From positions 1 through 21,191 of IMG/VR virus record IMGVR_UViG_3300021368_002028: a DNA stretch of 21,191 bases; one strand, given 5' to 3'. Shown here piece by piece: positions 8,600 through 14,839 of this stretch. The notes below the pieces were generated by a model. It was not told the DNA's origin and made no database searches. It was given only the letters and a program-made list of their open reading frames with translations. Positions within the stretch are counted from its first letter, which is position 1. Each line of letters begins with the position of its first letter. The position numbers and the translations under genes are program-made. The DNA comes from a virus.

Positions 8600-8630
8600 A
8601 AAATAAAAAACCTCTCCGAAGAGAGGTTTT
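8600..8630 (-). terminator. Rho-independent terminator with C(UUCG)G tetraloop
   Basis: A perfect 10-base stem (8607-8616 with 8621-8630) closes a four-base loop that on the minus strand reads C-TTCG-G, the exceptionally stable UUCG tetraloop. The minus strand continues with a run rich in T (TTTTTTATTTT), the U-tract. It lies about 36 bases after the stop of the 76-residue membrane protein gene and before the next promoter, so it ends that transcript. Confidence 0.92.
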
Positions 8631-8666
8631 AAATTGTTAACGCGTTATGGAATCAATTAGTAATTA

Positions 8667-8897
8667 TTACTTCTTGATTATATGGTAAAGTACGAAAGCA
8701 CCAACTAGTCCTAATAGACCTTCAGCACTCAAACTTCCTAAAATGCCCATGATGTTATCAACTACTGATACTTCTGGCCAGAATGGGATGTTTGCTCCTT
8801 TGAATAATACTTCAAGTACAACTCCTAAGGCAACGATACTAATACCAATTTTTGTTAATTCATCAGCCCAAGAGCCGATTTTTTTCAAAAATTCCAT
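8667..8897 (-). CDS. Small two-helix membrane protein (holin candidate)
   Basis: 76 residues with two hydrophobic segments, about 15-33 (TKIGISIVALGVVLEVLFKG) and 56-73 (LSAEGLLGLVGAFVLYHI), joined by a polar loop with NIPFWPEVSVVDN, and a basic KK end. Both termini carry Lys residues. The start has a good Shine-Dalgarno sequence (AAAGGAG, about 7 bases before the ATG). It is a stand-alone unit with a long leader and its own strong terminator, so it may be highly expressed. Size and topology fit a class II holin, but also a small virion membrane-active or superinfection-exclusion protein. No homologue recognised. The lysozyme-like gene is about 3.4 kb away, so a lysis role is only a guess. 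Confidence 0.8.
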   Translation of the reverse strand: MEFLKKIGSWADELTKIGISIVALGVVLEVLFKGANIPFWPEVSVVDNIMGILGSLSAEGLLGLVGAFVLYHIIKK

Positions 8898-9048
8898 ATG
8901 TTTCTCCTTTTGTTTTAATTAATGTTAATAACTTTTCCATCTTGCAAAACATTGGGATATCCACTAATAACTATGATATATATGAAATAAAAAGTTCATT
9001 TTTGATTTTCACACCCAATGGGCAAACAATATTGGGTGTCAATAAAAA
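8898..9048 (-). promoter_or_regulatory. Structured intergenic leader before the membrane-protein gene
   Basis: About 150 non-coding bases between the terminator at 9049-9070 and the ATG at 8897. They hold a nine-base perfect stem (9031-9039 with 9011-9019) around an 11-base loop, with no U-tract after it on the minus strand, so it is not an obvious terminator. The 3' arm of that stem (minus CATTGGG, 9014-9020) can alternatively pair with CCCAATG further downstream on the minus strand (8950-8956). An AT-rich stretch around 8970-8985 (CATATATATCATAG on the minus strand) might hold a promoter, but no box matched well. Confidence 0.45.
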
Positions 9049-9070
9049 AACCCCTCTGTTGTGAGGGGTT
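9049..9070 (-). terminator. Rho-independent terminator
   Basis: Eight-base stem (9049-9056 with 9063-9070, minus AACCCCTC / GAGGGGTT) around a six-base loop, followed on the minus strand by seven T residues. It lies about 30 bases downstream of the stop of the secreted-protein gene (stop at 9100) and ends that transcript. Confidence 0.9.
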
Positions 9071-9099
9071 GAAACTGTACTAATCACTTTGAATTACGA

Positions 9100-9477
9100 T
9101 TAGGGCATATAACTTGCCAGTTTATTTTCTAAGAATGCGATACGAGCCTTCATTTGTTCGAACTCTATCTCTTCATAAGTATAACGAGGTTGTCCTTTAG
9201 GTTTAATCCAAACTAACTTTCCTTTGTTATACAAAGCCTTTGTTCCTACATCATCACTCCAATAAGAGTGGACTAATAATTTGCCATCTTCTGTTCCGAT
9301 GTAAGTTCCTTTTTGGTGTATAGAACCATCTTCGTTGTAAGCTCTATACTCGTAAAGATTGTTGTCTACCTGTGTAATAACTTTGGATTCTTGTCCGAAG
9401 AGCGGAATGGTACACAGAGAAAATAATAGGATTGCTATTATTTGAACAACCTTTACTTTAAGTAATTGTTCATTCAT
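9100..9477 (-). CDS. Secreted MORN-like small protein
   Basis: 125 residues with an N-terminal signal peptide: hydrophobic core at about 11-26 and a likely signal peptidase I site after FGQ (residue 29), a cleavage context typical of Bacteroidota exported proteins. The mature part carries short aromatic/Gly repeats (YEYRAYNEDGSIHQKGTY at 42-59, then SYWSDD and ALYNKGKLVW), a MORN-variant look. A C-terminal coiled coil follows (about 102-122). The start has an excellent AAAGGAGG Shine-Dalgarno sequence and a Bacteroidota-type promoter just upstream; a terminator follows. This self-contained unit resembles a phage moron, possibly of host origin, acting in the periplasm or envelope. Function unknown; superinfection exclusion or envelope modification are guesses. 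Confidence 0.8.
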   Translation of the reverse strand: MNEQLLKVKVVQIIAILLFSLCTIPLFGQESKVITQVDNNLYEYRAYNEDGSIHQKGTYIGTEDGKLLVHSYWSDDVGTKALYNKGKLVWIKPKGQPRYTYEEIEFEQMKARIAFLENKLASYMP

Positions 9478-9493
9478 AATTCCTCCTTTAGTA

Positions 9494-9526
9494 TAAATAT
9501 ACCAATGTTAAGAAATTGTTACCAAA
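9494..9526 (-). promoter_or_regulatory. Bacteroidota-type promoter TTTG-N21-TATATTTA
   Basis: The minus strand carries TTTG (9526-9523) and, 21 bases on, TATATTTA (9501-9494), matching the Bacteroidota -33/-7 consensus TTTG and TAnnTTTG at all but the last base. The ATG at 9477 is about 16 bases after the -7 box, giving a short leader with a strong Shine-Dalgarno sequence. Spacing is within the usual range (19-21). Confidence 0.65.
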
Positions 9527-9534
9527 TTGTAAAA

Positions 9535-11259
9535 TTAAAGTATTTTCTTTTTTACGATATAGTTTCCTAATACAAGAGTGTCCATTTCACAATTTAGAAA
9601 TGTTTTAATTGCATCGGTTGGAGTTAAAACCATTGTTTGGTCTTTTAAATTGAATGAGGTATTAATTACAATTGGAAATTTGTTTTTAGATTCTAACTTA
9701 TCTAACAACTCGTACACATATCTATTTTGAAGTTTATTTAATGTTTGAATTCTAGCCGAGTTATCAACATGGGTTATTGATGGTAGTTCTTCTACAAATT
9801 CATCTTTTACTTTTACTACTTGATTCATATATGGAACAGTATCTTCATAGTTAAAATATAAGTTTGATTTATCTTCTTTTACAATTGGAGCAAAGGGTCT
9901 GAATCCTTCTCTCTTTTTAATCATACGATTTAATCTCGATTTCATTTGAGGGTCTCTTGGATTTGCAAGTATAGAACGATTACCCAATGCTCTTGCACCA
10001 AATTCCATTCTTCCTTGAACCCAACCAATAACATTACCATCAATGATTTCATCTGAAACAACATCTGTAATTTGTTCCATGAGTTTCTTTTCATAGTAAA
10101 CATCCTTTTCAAATTCAGAAAGTACTTCTGCTATTTCATTATTAGAATATTGTGGGCCTAAGAAAGGAACTGAGTTATTGAATCTTAAATTAGTTACAAC
10201 CTCTACATCTTTATTATATAGATAGTGTAAAGCACATCCAATTGCAGAACCAGCATCGGATGGAGCTGGTGGAATGTATAAGTTTTTAAATTTTGTTTTT
10301 TCTAATATCTTTCCATTCGCCGTTCCATTGTAAGCACATCCACCACTTAAACATAAGTTTTCGGATTTGGTTGTATTATACAATGTATCAAGAAGTTTAA
10401 AAAAATGTTTCTCGTATGTGTATTGTAAAGCAGCCGCTATATTTTTATGTTTATCAGTAAGAGGTTCATCTGGTAATCTATTCGGTATTTCAAATAGTTG
10501 TCCTAATTTCTCATTAAACATATGTGAATCAGACCAATCATATTCAAAGTATTCCATATTAAGTTCATATCCATTTTGAGTTTCTTTAATTAACTCGTTG
10601 AACTTTTTTTCATAAAATACATGAGTACCATAAGGAGCCAATCCCATAACTTTATATTCACCTTCGTTTGGTTTGAATCCTAAGAATGCAGTTATTGTTG
10701 AATACAACATACCAAGTGAATGAGGATATTGTATAGATGAAAACTTTTTAATACTTTTATTATCACCAAATGCCAATGAAGTAGTTTCCCATTCACCAAC
10801 ACCATCAACCGATAATAATGCACTTGATTCAAATGGAGATGTATAATAGGAATATGATAAGTGAGATAGGTGATGGTCTAAGTATGTAATCTTTGTATTC
10901 TTATCACCTATTTTTTTTATTAAAGAATCTGTTTTTTTATACTCTAAATTATTTCTTTTAAGTATATTTCTTCTTTTGAAAAAATTAAATATTCCACCTC
11001 GTTTAGTAGTTTGATGTATTCTATCAATCTTTAAATCAGGATTTTCATAAAAACAAATAGCCTCTACTTCATCATTGTTAACTTTATAAGTTCTAAAAAG
11101 CCAATCAATTGTATTTTGAGGAAAAGAATAATCGTGTTTGATACCTGTAAATCTTTCTTCTTCACAAGCACCTAAAACTCTACCTGTCCTTACATCTATT
11201 AGAGAGGCGGCTGAATCATGATATCCACAACTTATTCCTAAAATATAACCTTTCTTCAT
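9535..11259 (-). CDS. Carbamoyltransferase, NodU/CmcH/TobZ family
   Basis: 574 residues, full length for the family. The Kae1-like N-terminal domain starts GYILGISCGYHDSAASL (4-20). Metal/ATP-site motifs follow: H129-HLS-H133 (LDHHLSHLSYSYY), VDGVGEWET (151-159) and SGGCAYNGTANGK (305-317). The C-terminal YrdC-like domain carries GWVQGRMEFGARALGNRSIL (412-431), ANPRD and FRPFAPIV (453-460). These enzymes form carbamoyl-adenylate from carbamoyl phosphate and ATP and move the carbamoyl group to a hydroxyl of an acceptor: Nod factor, antibiotic or sugar. All conserved residues I know are present, so it should be active. The acceptor is unknown; glycosyltransferases in the same region suggest a glycan or nucleotide sugar, and a modified DNA base is another option. 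It starts two bases after the sigma-factor stop. Confidence 0.93.
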   Translation of the reverse strand: MKKGYILGISCGYHDSAASLIDVRTGRVLGACEEERFTGIKHDYSFPQNTIDWLFRTYKVNNDEVEAICFYENPDLKIDRIHQTTKRGGIFNFFKRRNILKRNNLEYKKTDSLIKKIGDKNTKITYLDHHLSHLSYSYYTSPFESSALLSVDGVGEWETTSLAFGDNKSIKKFSSIQYPHSLGMLYSTITAFLGFKPNEGEYKVMGLAPYGTHVFYEKKFNELIKETQNGYELNMEYFEYDWSDSHMFNEKLGQLFEIPNRLPDEPLTDKHKNIAAALQYTYEKHFFKLLDTLYNTTKSENLCLSGGCAYNGTANGKILEKTKFKNLYIPPAPSDAGSAIGCALHYLYNKDVEVVTNLRFNNSVPFLGPQYSNNEIAEVLSEFEKDVYYEKKLMEQITDVVSDEIIDGNVIGWVQGRMEFGARALGNRSILANPRDPQMKSRLNRMIKKREGFRPFAPIVKEDKSNLYFNYEDTVPYMNQVVKVKDEFVEELPSITHVDNSARIQTLNKLQNRYVYELLDKLESKNKFPIVINTSFNLKDQTMVLTPTDAIKTFLNCEMDTLVLGNYIVKKKIL

Positions 11260-11261
11260 TA

Positions 11262-12032
11262 TTATAAATATTCATTATCTATAAATGGATTTTCATCTTC
11301 AATTGGTTCTTCTTTATTCCAAAAAGAGTTGTTTCTTTTTTCGTTGAACTCTCCATATTCAAGATATTCATTCAACATTCTTTTTTGATGTGTTTTCATT
11401 ACATTTACAACTTTAGTAATGTAGTGAGTTTTACAATCGGTCATTTCTCTGATTAGAAGATATAAATGTTTTTTATTAAAGTTTTCTATATGTTCACTTC
11501 TTCTAAATAATTCAAGTATTGCATCTGCTATTTGTAAATCTCTTTTTTTGTTAAAAACAACATTTAAATTTCTATCCCAATAATTTAACATTATTTGTTT
11601 AAATTCTTTAAACTCATTATTTTCTTCTGATTCGAAAAAATCATTTTCAGGATTCCATGTTTCTGGCATTGCTGATAGTAATGAATTTTGTTTCCATCTT
11701 TTGTAGTTACCATTGTTCTTTAAAATCAAATGGTTCTTTGCAATAATAGTAAAGTAAGAAAAGGCTCTACCCTTACCTTCTTTAAACATATGCATTTTTT
11801 CTACCATTGTAGAAACTACTTCTGTTTGTATATCTTTTTTGGATACATCAAAATATGAAAACTTAAATGTATTTAAAACATTCTCTGCTAATTTTTCAAA
11901 AGGATATTTAATTCTTTCTTCGTAAATTTTAGACCTTTCAGCTGGGTCTTTACATTTGTTATATTCAATTATTGCTTCTTGAGCAGGTGTACCAAAATAT
12001 ATTTTGGATTTCTTTCTTCTTGGTCGTGGCAT
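11262..12032 (-). CDS. gp55: Late-transcription sigma factor, T4 gp55-like
   Basis: 256 residues (T4 gp55 has 185). A sigma region 2-like core spans about 44-105: PFEKLAENVLNTFKF (44-58), then VSTMVEKMHMFKEGKGRAFSY (73-93) and FTIIAKNHLI (94-103), the phage-late pattern of a core-binding helix followed by an aromatic-rich -10 recognition helix. Residues about 160-225 are helical and basic (ending around VMKTHQKRMLNEYLEYG) and could be an extra DNA-binding part absent from T4 gp55. The C-terminus is acidic with hydrophobic residues (ENPFIDNEYL), reminiscent of the T4 gp55 tail that contacts the sliding clamp. It directs host RNA polymerase to phage late promoters. It overlaps none of its neighbours but lies one base from the gene before it. 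Confidence 0.85.
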   Translation of the reverse strand: MPRPRRKKSKIYFGTPAQEAIIEYNKCKDPAERSKIYEERIKYPFEKLAENVLNTFKFSYFDVSKKDIQTEVVSTMVEKMHMFKEGKGRAFSYFTIIAKNHLILKNNGNYKRWKQNSLLSAMPETWNPENDFFESEENNEFKEFKQIMLNYWDRNLNVVFNKKRDLQIADAILELFRRSEHIENFNKKHLYLLIREMTDCKTHYITKVVNVMKTHQKRMLNEYLEYGEFNEKRNNSFWNKEEPIEDENPFIDNEYL

Positions 12033-12033
12033 A

Positions 12034-12309
12034 TTATAATTCGTTGTTTAAATCTTGTACTACTTTTTTTAATTCGTTGAAAGTAACTCCAACCTCATCA
12101 TCCTTTTCAAAAACTTCTCTGTTATCGAGTTGTCTCATTTGTTCAAGTGATTTTGATACAGCCTCTCTTGTTTCATCAATTGTTTTTATTAATCTATCTT
12201 CGAGTTGTTCATTTTGACGCAATAAGTTTCGTACTCCAATAAGTAAAACAATATTGAATACGGCGGAAACTCCTATAATAATATTATAGGTTGTTAATAA
12301 TTCTATCAT
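12034..12309 (-). CDS. Small membrane-anchored coiled-coil protein
   Basis: 91 residues: one hydrophobic segment at about 7-29 (TYNIIIGVSAVFNIVLLIGV), then a helical, charged coiled coil (30-91) rich in Leu, Glu and Lys and ending LNNEL. Topology is single-pass with a soluble C-terminal rod. It sits 4 bases after the lysozyme-like gene, so an inner-membrane spanin-like or other lysis accessory role is possible; the next gene, one base away, is the late sigma factor. No family recognised, and the spanin idea lacks a partner outer-membrane lipoprotein in the window. Confidence 0.78.
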   Translation of the reverse strand: MIELLTTYNIIIGVSAVFNIVLLIGVRNLLRQNEQLEDRLIKTIDETREAVSKSLEQMRQLDNREVFEKDDEVGVTFNELKKVVQDLNNEL

Positions 12310-12313
12310 AACT

Positions 12314-12913
12314 TTAATTTAATTTTATATCGTATCCACTAAACTGTTTCATATACGATGTTATTTTTGTACCATAGGCATCTGAGAATACTTTACCTTT
12401 CTTAAAATACCTTTTTACAGAGCCTTGTCCTCCAAGATGTGCAGCGGCTAATATACCACTTTCAGAAACATACATACCATTAATAGTTTTACCATCGAAA
12501 ATATCAATATAGTTTTGTAATTTTTCTTTGTTGTGATTTAATAAAGCCATCATAGCTGAATCTTGTAGTTGTGGATTATTGAGGAATTCTTTTTTGGTAA
12601 CTTCAAATCCTAAACCTTTTAATGTTGATTTACCGAATTGATATCTACCCATATATCCCCAAGTGTTTGTGATATCATATCTGTTACCACTTTCTCTGTG
12701 TCCTATATCAGTTAGGAATCTTTGTAGTTCATCCTCATGATATTGTTTGATTCTCTCTTCTTCGAGCCTTTTTTCTTCTATCTCTCGAAGTAGTCTTTCT
12801 TCTTCTAATTTTTCTAACGATACAGAAGAAGGTATATCGTTTGTCATTGCGGAATCTATCATTCCAAACGATAATAGTGAAACTATCATCGTAAATATTA
12901 TTCGTCTTTTCAT
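12314..12913 (-). CDS. Secreted lysozyme/transglycosylase-like endolysin
   Basis: 199 residues. N-terminal signal peptide or anchor (MKRRIIFTMIVSLLSFGMI), then a Glu/Arg coiled-coil linker (about 33-58, EEERLLREIEEKRLEEERIK). The catalytic-looking domain starts at 68: DIGHRESGNRYD, with E74 in the place of the catalytic glutamate, then GYMGRYQFG (86-94) and NNPQLQDSAMMALLNHNKEK, and GILAAAHLGGQGSVKRYF (153-170). This is the SLT/goose-type lysozyme layout. It would cleave peptidoglycan in the periplasm. The Sec-type N-terminus means it may not need a classical holin to reach the wall. It has a Bacteroidota-type promoter upstream and starts the small transcript with the membrane coiled-coil and gp55 genes. 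Confidence 0.82.
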   Translation of the reverse strand: MKRRIIFTMIVSLLSFGMIDSAMTNDIPSSVSLEKLEEERLLREIEEKRLEEERIKQYHEDELQRFLTDIGHRESGNRYDITNTWGYMGRYQFGKSTLKGLGFEVTKKEFLNNPQLQDSAMMALLNHNKEKLQNYIDIFDGKTINGMYVSESGILAAAHLGGQGSVKRYFKKGKVFSDAYGTKITSYMKQFSGYDIKLN

Positions 12914-12947
12914 ACGGTTTTACCTTTTGATAAACAAATTACTTCCA

Positions 12948-12979
12948 CTAATATACGAAAAATTTTCGATATATCCAAG
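12948..12979 (-). promoter_or_regulatory. Bacteroidota-type promoter CTTG-N20-TATATTAG, with dyad in the spacer
   Basis: On the minus strand, TTG (12978-12976) is followed after 20 bases by TATATTAG (12955-12948), seven of eight defined or open positions of TAnnTTTG. The ATG at 12913 lies 34 bases beyond. The spacer and -7 box contain an imperfect dyad, ATATCGAAAA / TTTTCGTATAT, a possible operator. The eight bases before the end of the spacer (TTTTCG plus TATATT) are shared with the promoter at 14840-14871. Confidence 0.6.
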
Positions 12980-12996
12980 CAAAAAGTAATAAATTT

Positions 12997-13254
12997 TTAA
13001 GCTTCCCCTTGAGGGCCAAAGTACATAGTACTCATAACTTCATCTTCGGATTCTTCGATTGAAGACATTTTTTCAAAACTTTCGAGTAACTTTGTAGTTT
13101 GCTCTATGTTTTTTTCTATTTGTTTTTCCAATTCTTGTTCGGTAACTATTCCACTATTAATAATAATATCAACAAGAGTTTGGACGAGTATAGTTTGAGT
13201 TAAAACTTTATCGTTTAATCTTTTTATTGCCAATCTTTGTGATATTGAGTTCAT
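12997..13254 (-). CDS. Small helical protein with YFGPQGEA C-terminus
   Basis: 85 residues, helical, with a coiled coil at about 41-66 (QELEKQIEKNIEQTTKLLESF). It ends MSTMYFGPQGEA, a short aromatic-Gly tail that looks conserved and exposed. The ATG at 13254 lies inside the upstream gene, so 47 bases are read in two frames; no later ATG gives a better start. No Shine-Dalgarno sequence is obvious. Unknown function; being next to deformylase and lysis genes says little. Confidence 0.65.
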   Translation of the reverse strand: MNSISQRLAIKRLNDKVLTQTILVQTLVDIIINSGIVTEQELEKQIEKNIEQTTKLLESFEKMSSIEESEDEVMSTMYFGPQGEA

Positions 13255-13480
13255 CTAATAAATCTTTTAAATTATCTTTATCTTCTGTTCCGTAGACTAA
13301 GTCACCAAATGCTTTTGTAATTGATTTATTACCATAACCCATGGCTGATGCCATTCTTACACAAATCACTTTAAATTCATTGATATCCATATCATCAGGC
13401 ACATCTAATTCTATTTTGTTTGCCTCTCTTTGGTATTCAATAAACTCCTTGTCTGTATAGCTAAATATAAGTTTTCCCAT
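13208..13480 (-). CDS. Small unknown protein
   Basis: 90 residues starting MGKLIFSYTDKEFIEYQRE, with a short beta strand then mixed helices and an acidic stretch (LDVPDDMDINEFKVICVRMA at 25-44), ending in a basic tail (KIGNKKIKR). No signal or membrane segment. Its last 47 bases overlap the next gene in another frame. It follows peptide deformylase by 12 bases, so it is probably co-transcribed. Not recognised; small proteins of this kind are common next to metabolic genes in marine myoviruses. Confidence 0.7.
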   Translation of the reverse strand: MGKLIFSYTDKEFIEYQREANKIELDVPDDMDINEFKVICVRMASAMGYGNKSITKAFGDLVYGTEDKDNLKDLLDELNITKIGNKKIKR

Positions 13481-13492
13481 GTTTTCGTTTCT

Positions 13493-14110
13493 TTATAAGA
13501 TTTCAGCTCCCTCTGAAAGTAGAGGTTCAGCCTTTTTGTATTTCATAAATTCAGTAGTTCCATCGGATAATTTTACCATTACCCTTTCGTTTCTACCATA
13601 TTTCTTTCCTCGTGTGATTGTTTCTGTATATCTTCGTGAAGGGTCTGTAATCAGAACTCCATTAAGATGGTCTATCTCATGTTGTGCTACAACACATTCC
13701 AATAATCCCTCATCAGAAAAGAACTCATTAGAGTCTTTCCAAGGGCCATCTTTTTTATCTGGTGAAAATAATACAGTACCTAAGTTATCACACTCTACTG
13801 TAAATGATTTATGTCTTACTGTTTTAACTGGTTTACGCATTGTCTTTTCTAAAGATAAACATTGTTCTACATAAGCAACTGTATCTTTTGAAACTTCAAC
13901 TACTTTTGGATTAATTAAAACCAAAGGTTCTTTAACATTAATTACACAGGCACGAACATCTAAACCAATTTGGTTTGCCGATAATCCGATACCACCATGT
14001 CTTGTTAATTCTTGTAGAAGAGTTGTTGATATCTTATCAATATCTTCTTGGTTTATAGGCTTAGATTCTAATGCCTTTCTTAATTTATTTGGGTCTTTAA
14101 CTAATCTCAT
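13493..14110 (-). CDS. def: Peptide deformylase
   Basis: 205 residues. All three deformylase motifs are present: GIGLSANQ (40-47), EQCLS (82-86, usual EGCLS) and QHEIDH (143-148), giving metal ligands C84, H144 and H148 and catalytic E145. It removes the N-formyl group from nascent proteins using Fe2+ or Zn2+. Phage-borne deformylases are known from marine myoviruses; they are thought to help processing of short-lived or heavily made proteins late in infection. An insertion around 115-135 and the basic C-terminal segment 155-190 separate it from bacterial housekeeping forms. Only the Gly-to-Gln change in motif II is unusual. Overlaps the preceding gene by four bases (ATGA). Confidence 0.93.
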   Translation of the reverse strand: MRLVKDPNKLRKALESKPINQEDIDKISTTLLQELTRHGGIGLSANQIGLDVRACVINVKEPLVLINPKVVEVSKDTVAYVEQCLSLEKTMRKPVKTVRHKSFTVECDNLGTVLFSPDKKDGPWKDSNEFFSDEGLLECVVAQHEIDHLNGVLITDPSRRYTETITRGKKYGRNERVMVKLSDGTTEFMKYKKAEPLLSEGAEIL

Positions 14111-14343
14111 TCGAATAAATTTAATTGTGTTTTGTCTTTTACTAATTTTCTTTCTGATATATCAGAGCCAAATGGTCTTTCATAAATAGTTTTACCACCA
14201 TCTGGTGATTCGTAGATAGTACCTCCCCATTTATCAAGTTTATTAATTTTATCTATTCTATCCCAATAAATTTTTCTAACTTTTGCACCTAACTCTGAAT
14301 CGTTTGGTGTATTTTCTACTAAAGGTTTAATATCTACTTTCAT
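14107..14343 (-). CDS. Small unknown protein with clamp-binding-like C-terminus
   Basis: 78 residues, polar, with KYWG-like aromatic content (IYWDRIDKINKLDKWGGTIY at 24-43), then ESPDGGKTIYERPFGSDIS. The final six residues are QLNLFE, matching the bacterial/T4 sliding-clamp binding pattern QL[S/D]LF with Asn at the third position. This may tether the protein to the phage clamp; the resemblance is short and could be chance. It overlaps deformylase by four bases (ATGA) and lies four bases after the nucleotidyltransferase gene. Otherwise unrecognised. Confidence 0.72.
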   Translation of the reverse strand: MKVDIKPLVENTPNDSELGAKVRKIYWDRIDKINKLDKWGGTIYESPDGGKTIYERPFGSDISERKLVKDKTQLNLFE

Positions 14344-14347
14344 TTTT

Positions 14348-14821
14348 TTACTCTGCCATATTTAAATATTTTTCTAATAACCATGATGAAGATTGAATCT
14401 TATCTCCCAATCCCCATACTGATTCTATTCCATATGAATTACATACATCATTCTCTGGTGTGGTTGTTTCAGTTCTATCACCACCATTACCAAATGCCAT
14501 TACACCTTTTGGTAAATCACCATTTTCGTGTATATACTTTCTTCTTGCATGGTCTATGAAATCAATTGCTGTATCATCTCCATGTATAAGTGGATTCATT
14601 ATGTAAACATAATCCACATCTTTAAGGTTTTCCATTATAAAAGCTCTTTCATCTTCTTTCATAAATTGTTTCCCTTTTTTTCTATATAACCAACTATCGT
14701 TATTTAGACCTATCCAAACCTCATCCGCTAACTTTTTAGCGTTTTGGATACACTCGATATGGCCTTTATGAACAGGGTCAAATCCGCCACTTATTAAAAT
14801 TACTTTATATTTTTTTGCCAT
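14348..14821 (-). CDS. HxGH nucleotidyltransferase (cytidylyltransferase/RfaE-like)
   Basis: 157 residues. The nucleotide-binding start is ILISGGFDPVHKGHIECIQN (8-27), including the H18-K-G-H21 signature and the GGFDPVH turn. Later conserved points are ERAFIMENLKDVDYVYI (58-74), GNGGDR (111-116) and QSSSWLL near the end (143-149), in the position of the ISSS-type motif. Enzymes of this family (TagD, RfaE C-domain) join a phosphorylated sugar or alcohol to CMP or AMP. It is probably a sugar-activating step for the glycosyltransferases upstream; CDP- or ADP-sugar remains open, and a coenzyme-A or NAD enzyme is less likely at this length. It has its own promoter and begins the transcript containing deformylase. 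Confidence 0.88.
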   Translation of the reverse strand: MAKKYKVILISGGFDPVHKGHIECIQNAKKLADEVWIGLNNDSWLYRKKGKQFMKEDERAFIMENLKDVDYVYIMNPLIHGDDTAIDFIDHARRKYIHENGDLPKGVMAFGNGGDRTETTTPENDVCNSYGIESVWGLGDKIQSSSWLLEKYLNMAE

Positions 14822-14839
14822 TTTAAACTATTTGTTATA

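Noticed and set aside
9037-9042. TTGACA on the minus strand, a sigma70 -35 hexamer
   Set aside because: No matching -10 element 16-18 bases downstream, and the promoters seen here are of Bacteroidota type.
8852-9064. Plus-strand open frame across the leader region
   Set aside because: It crosses a terminator and the start of a convincing minus-strand gene, and its product has no recognisable features; every supported gene is on the minus strand.
6359-9501. TATAAATA on the plus strand as T4-type late promoters for plus-strand genes
   Set aside because: No plus-strand genes follow; at each site the only genes downstream are on the minus strand, so the box is more likely read in reverse complement.
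11262-11275. ATATTTATA box just before the carbamoyltransferase start
   Set aside because: It is part of the last codons and stop of the sigma-factor gene and ends only a few bases from the ATG, too close for a promoter.
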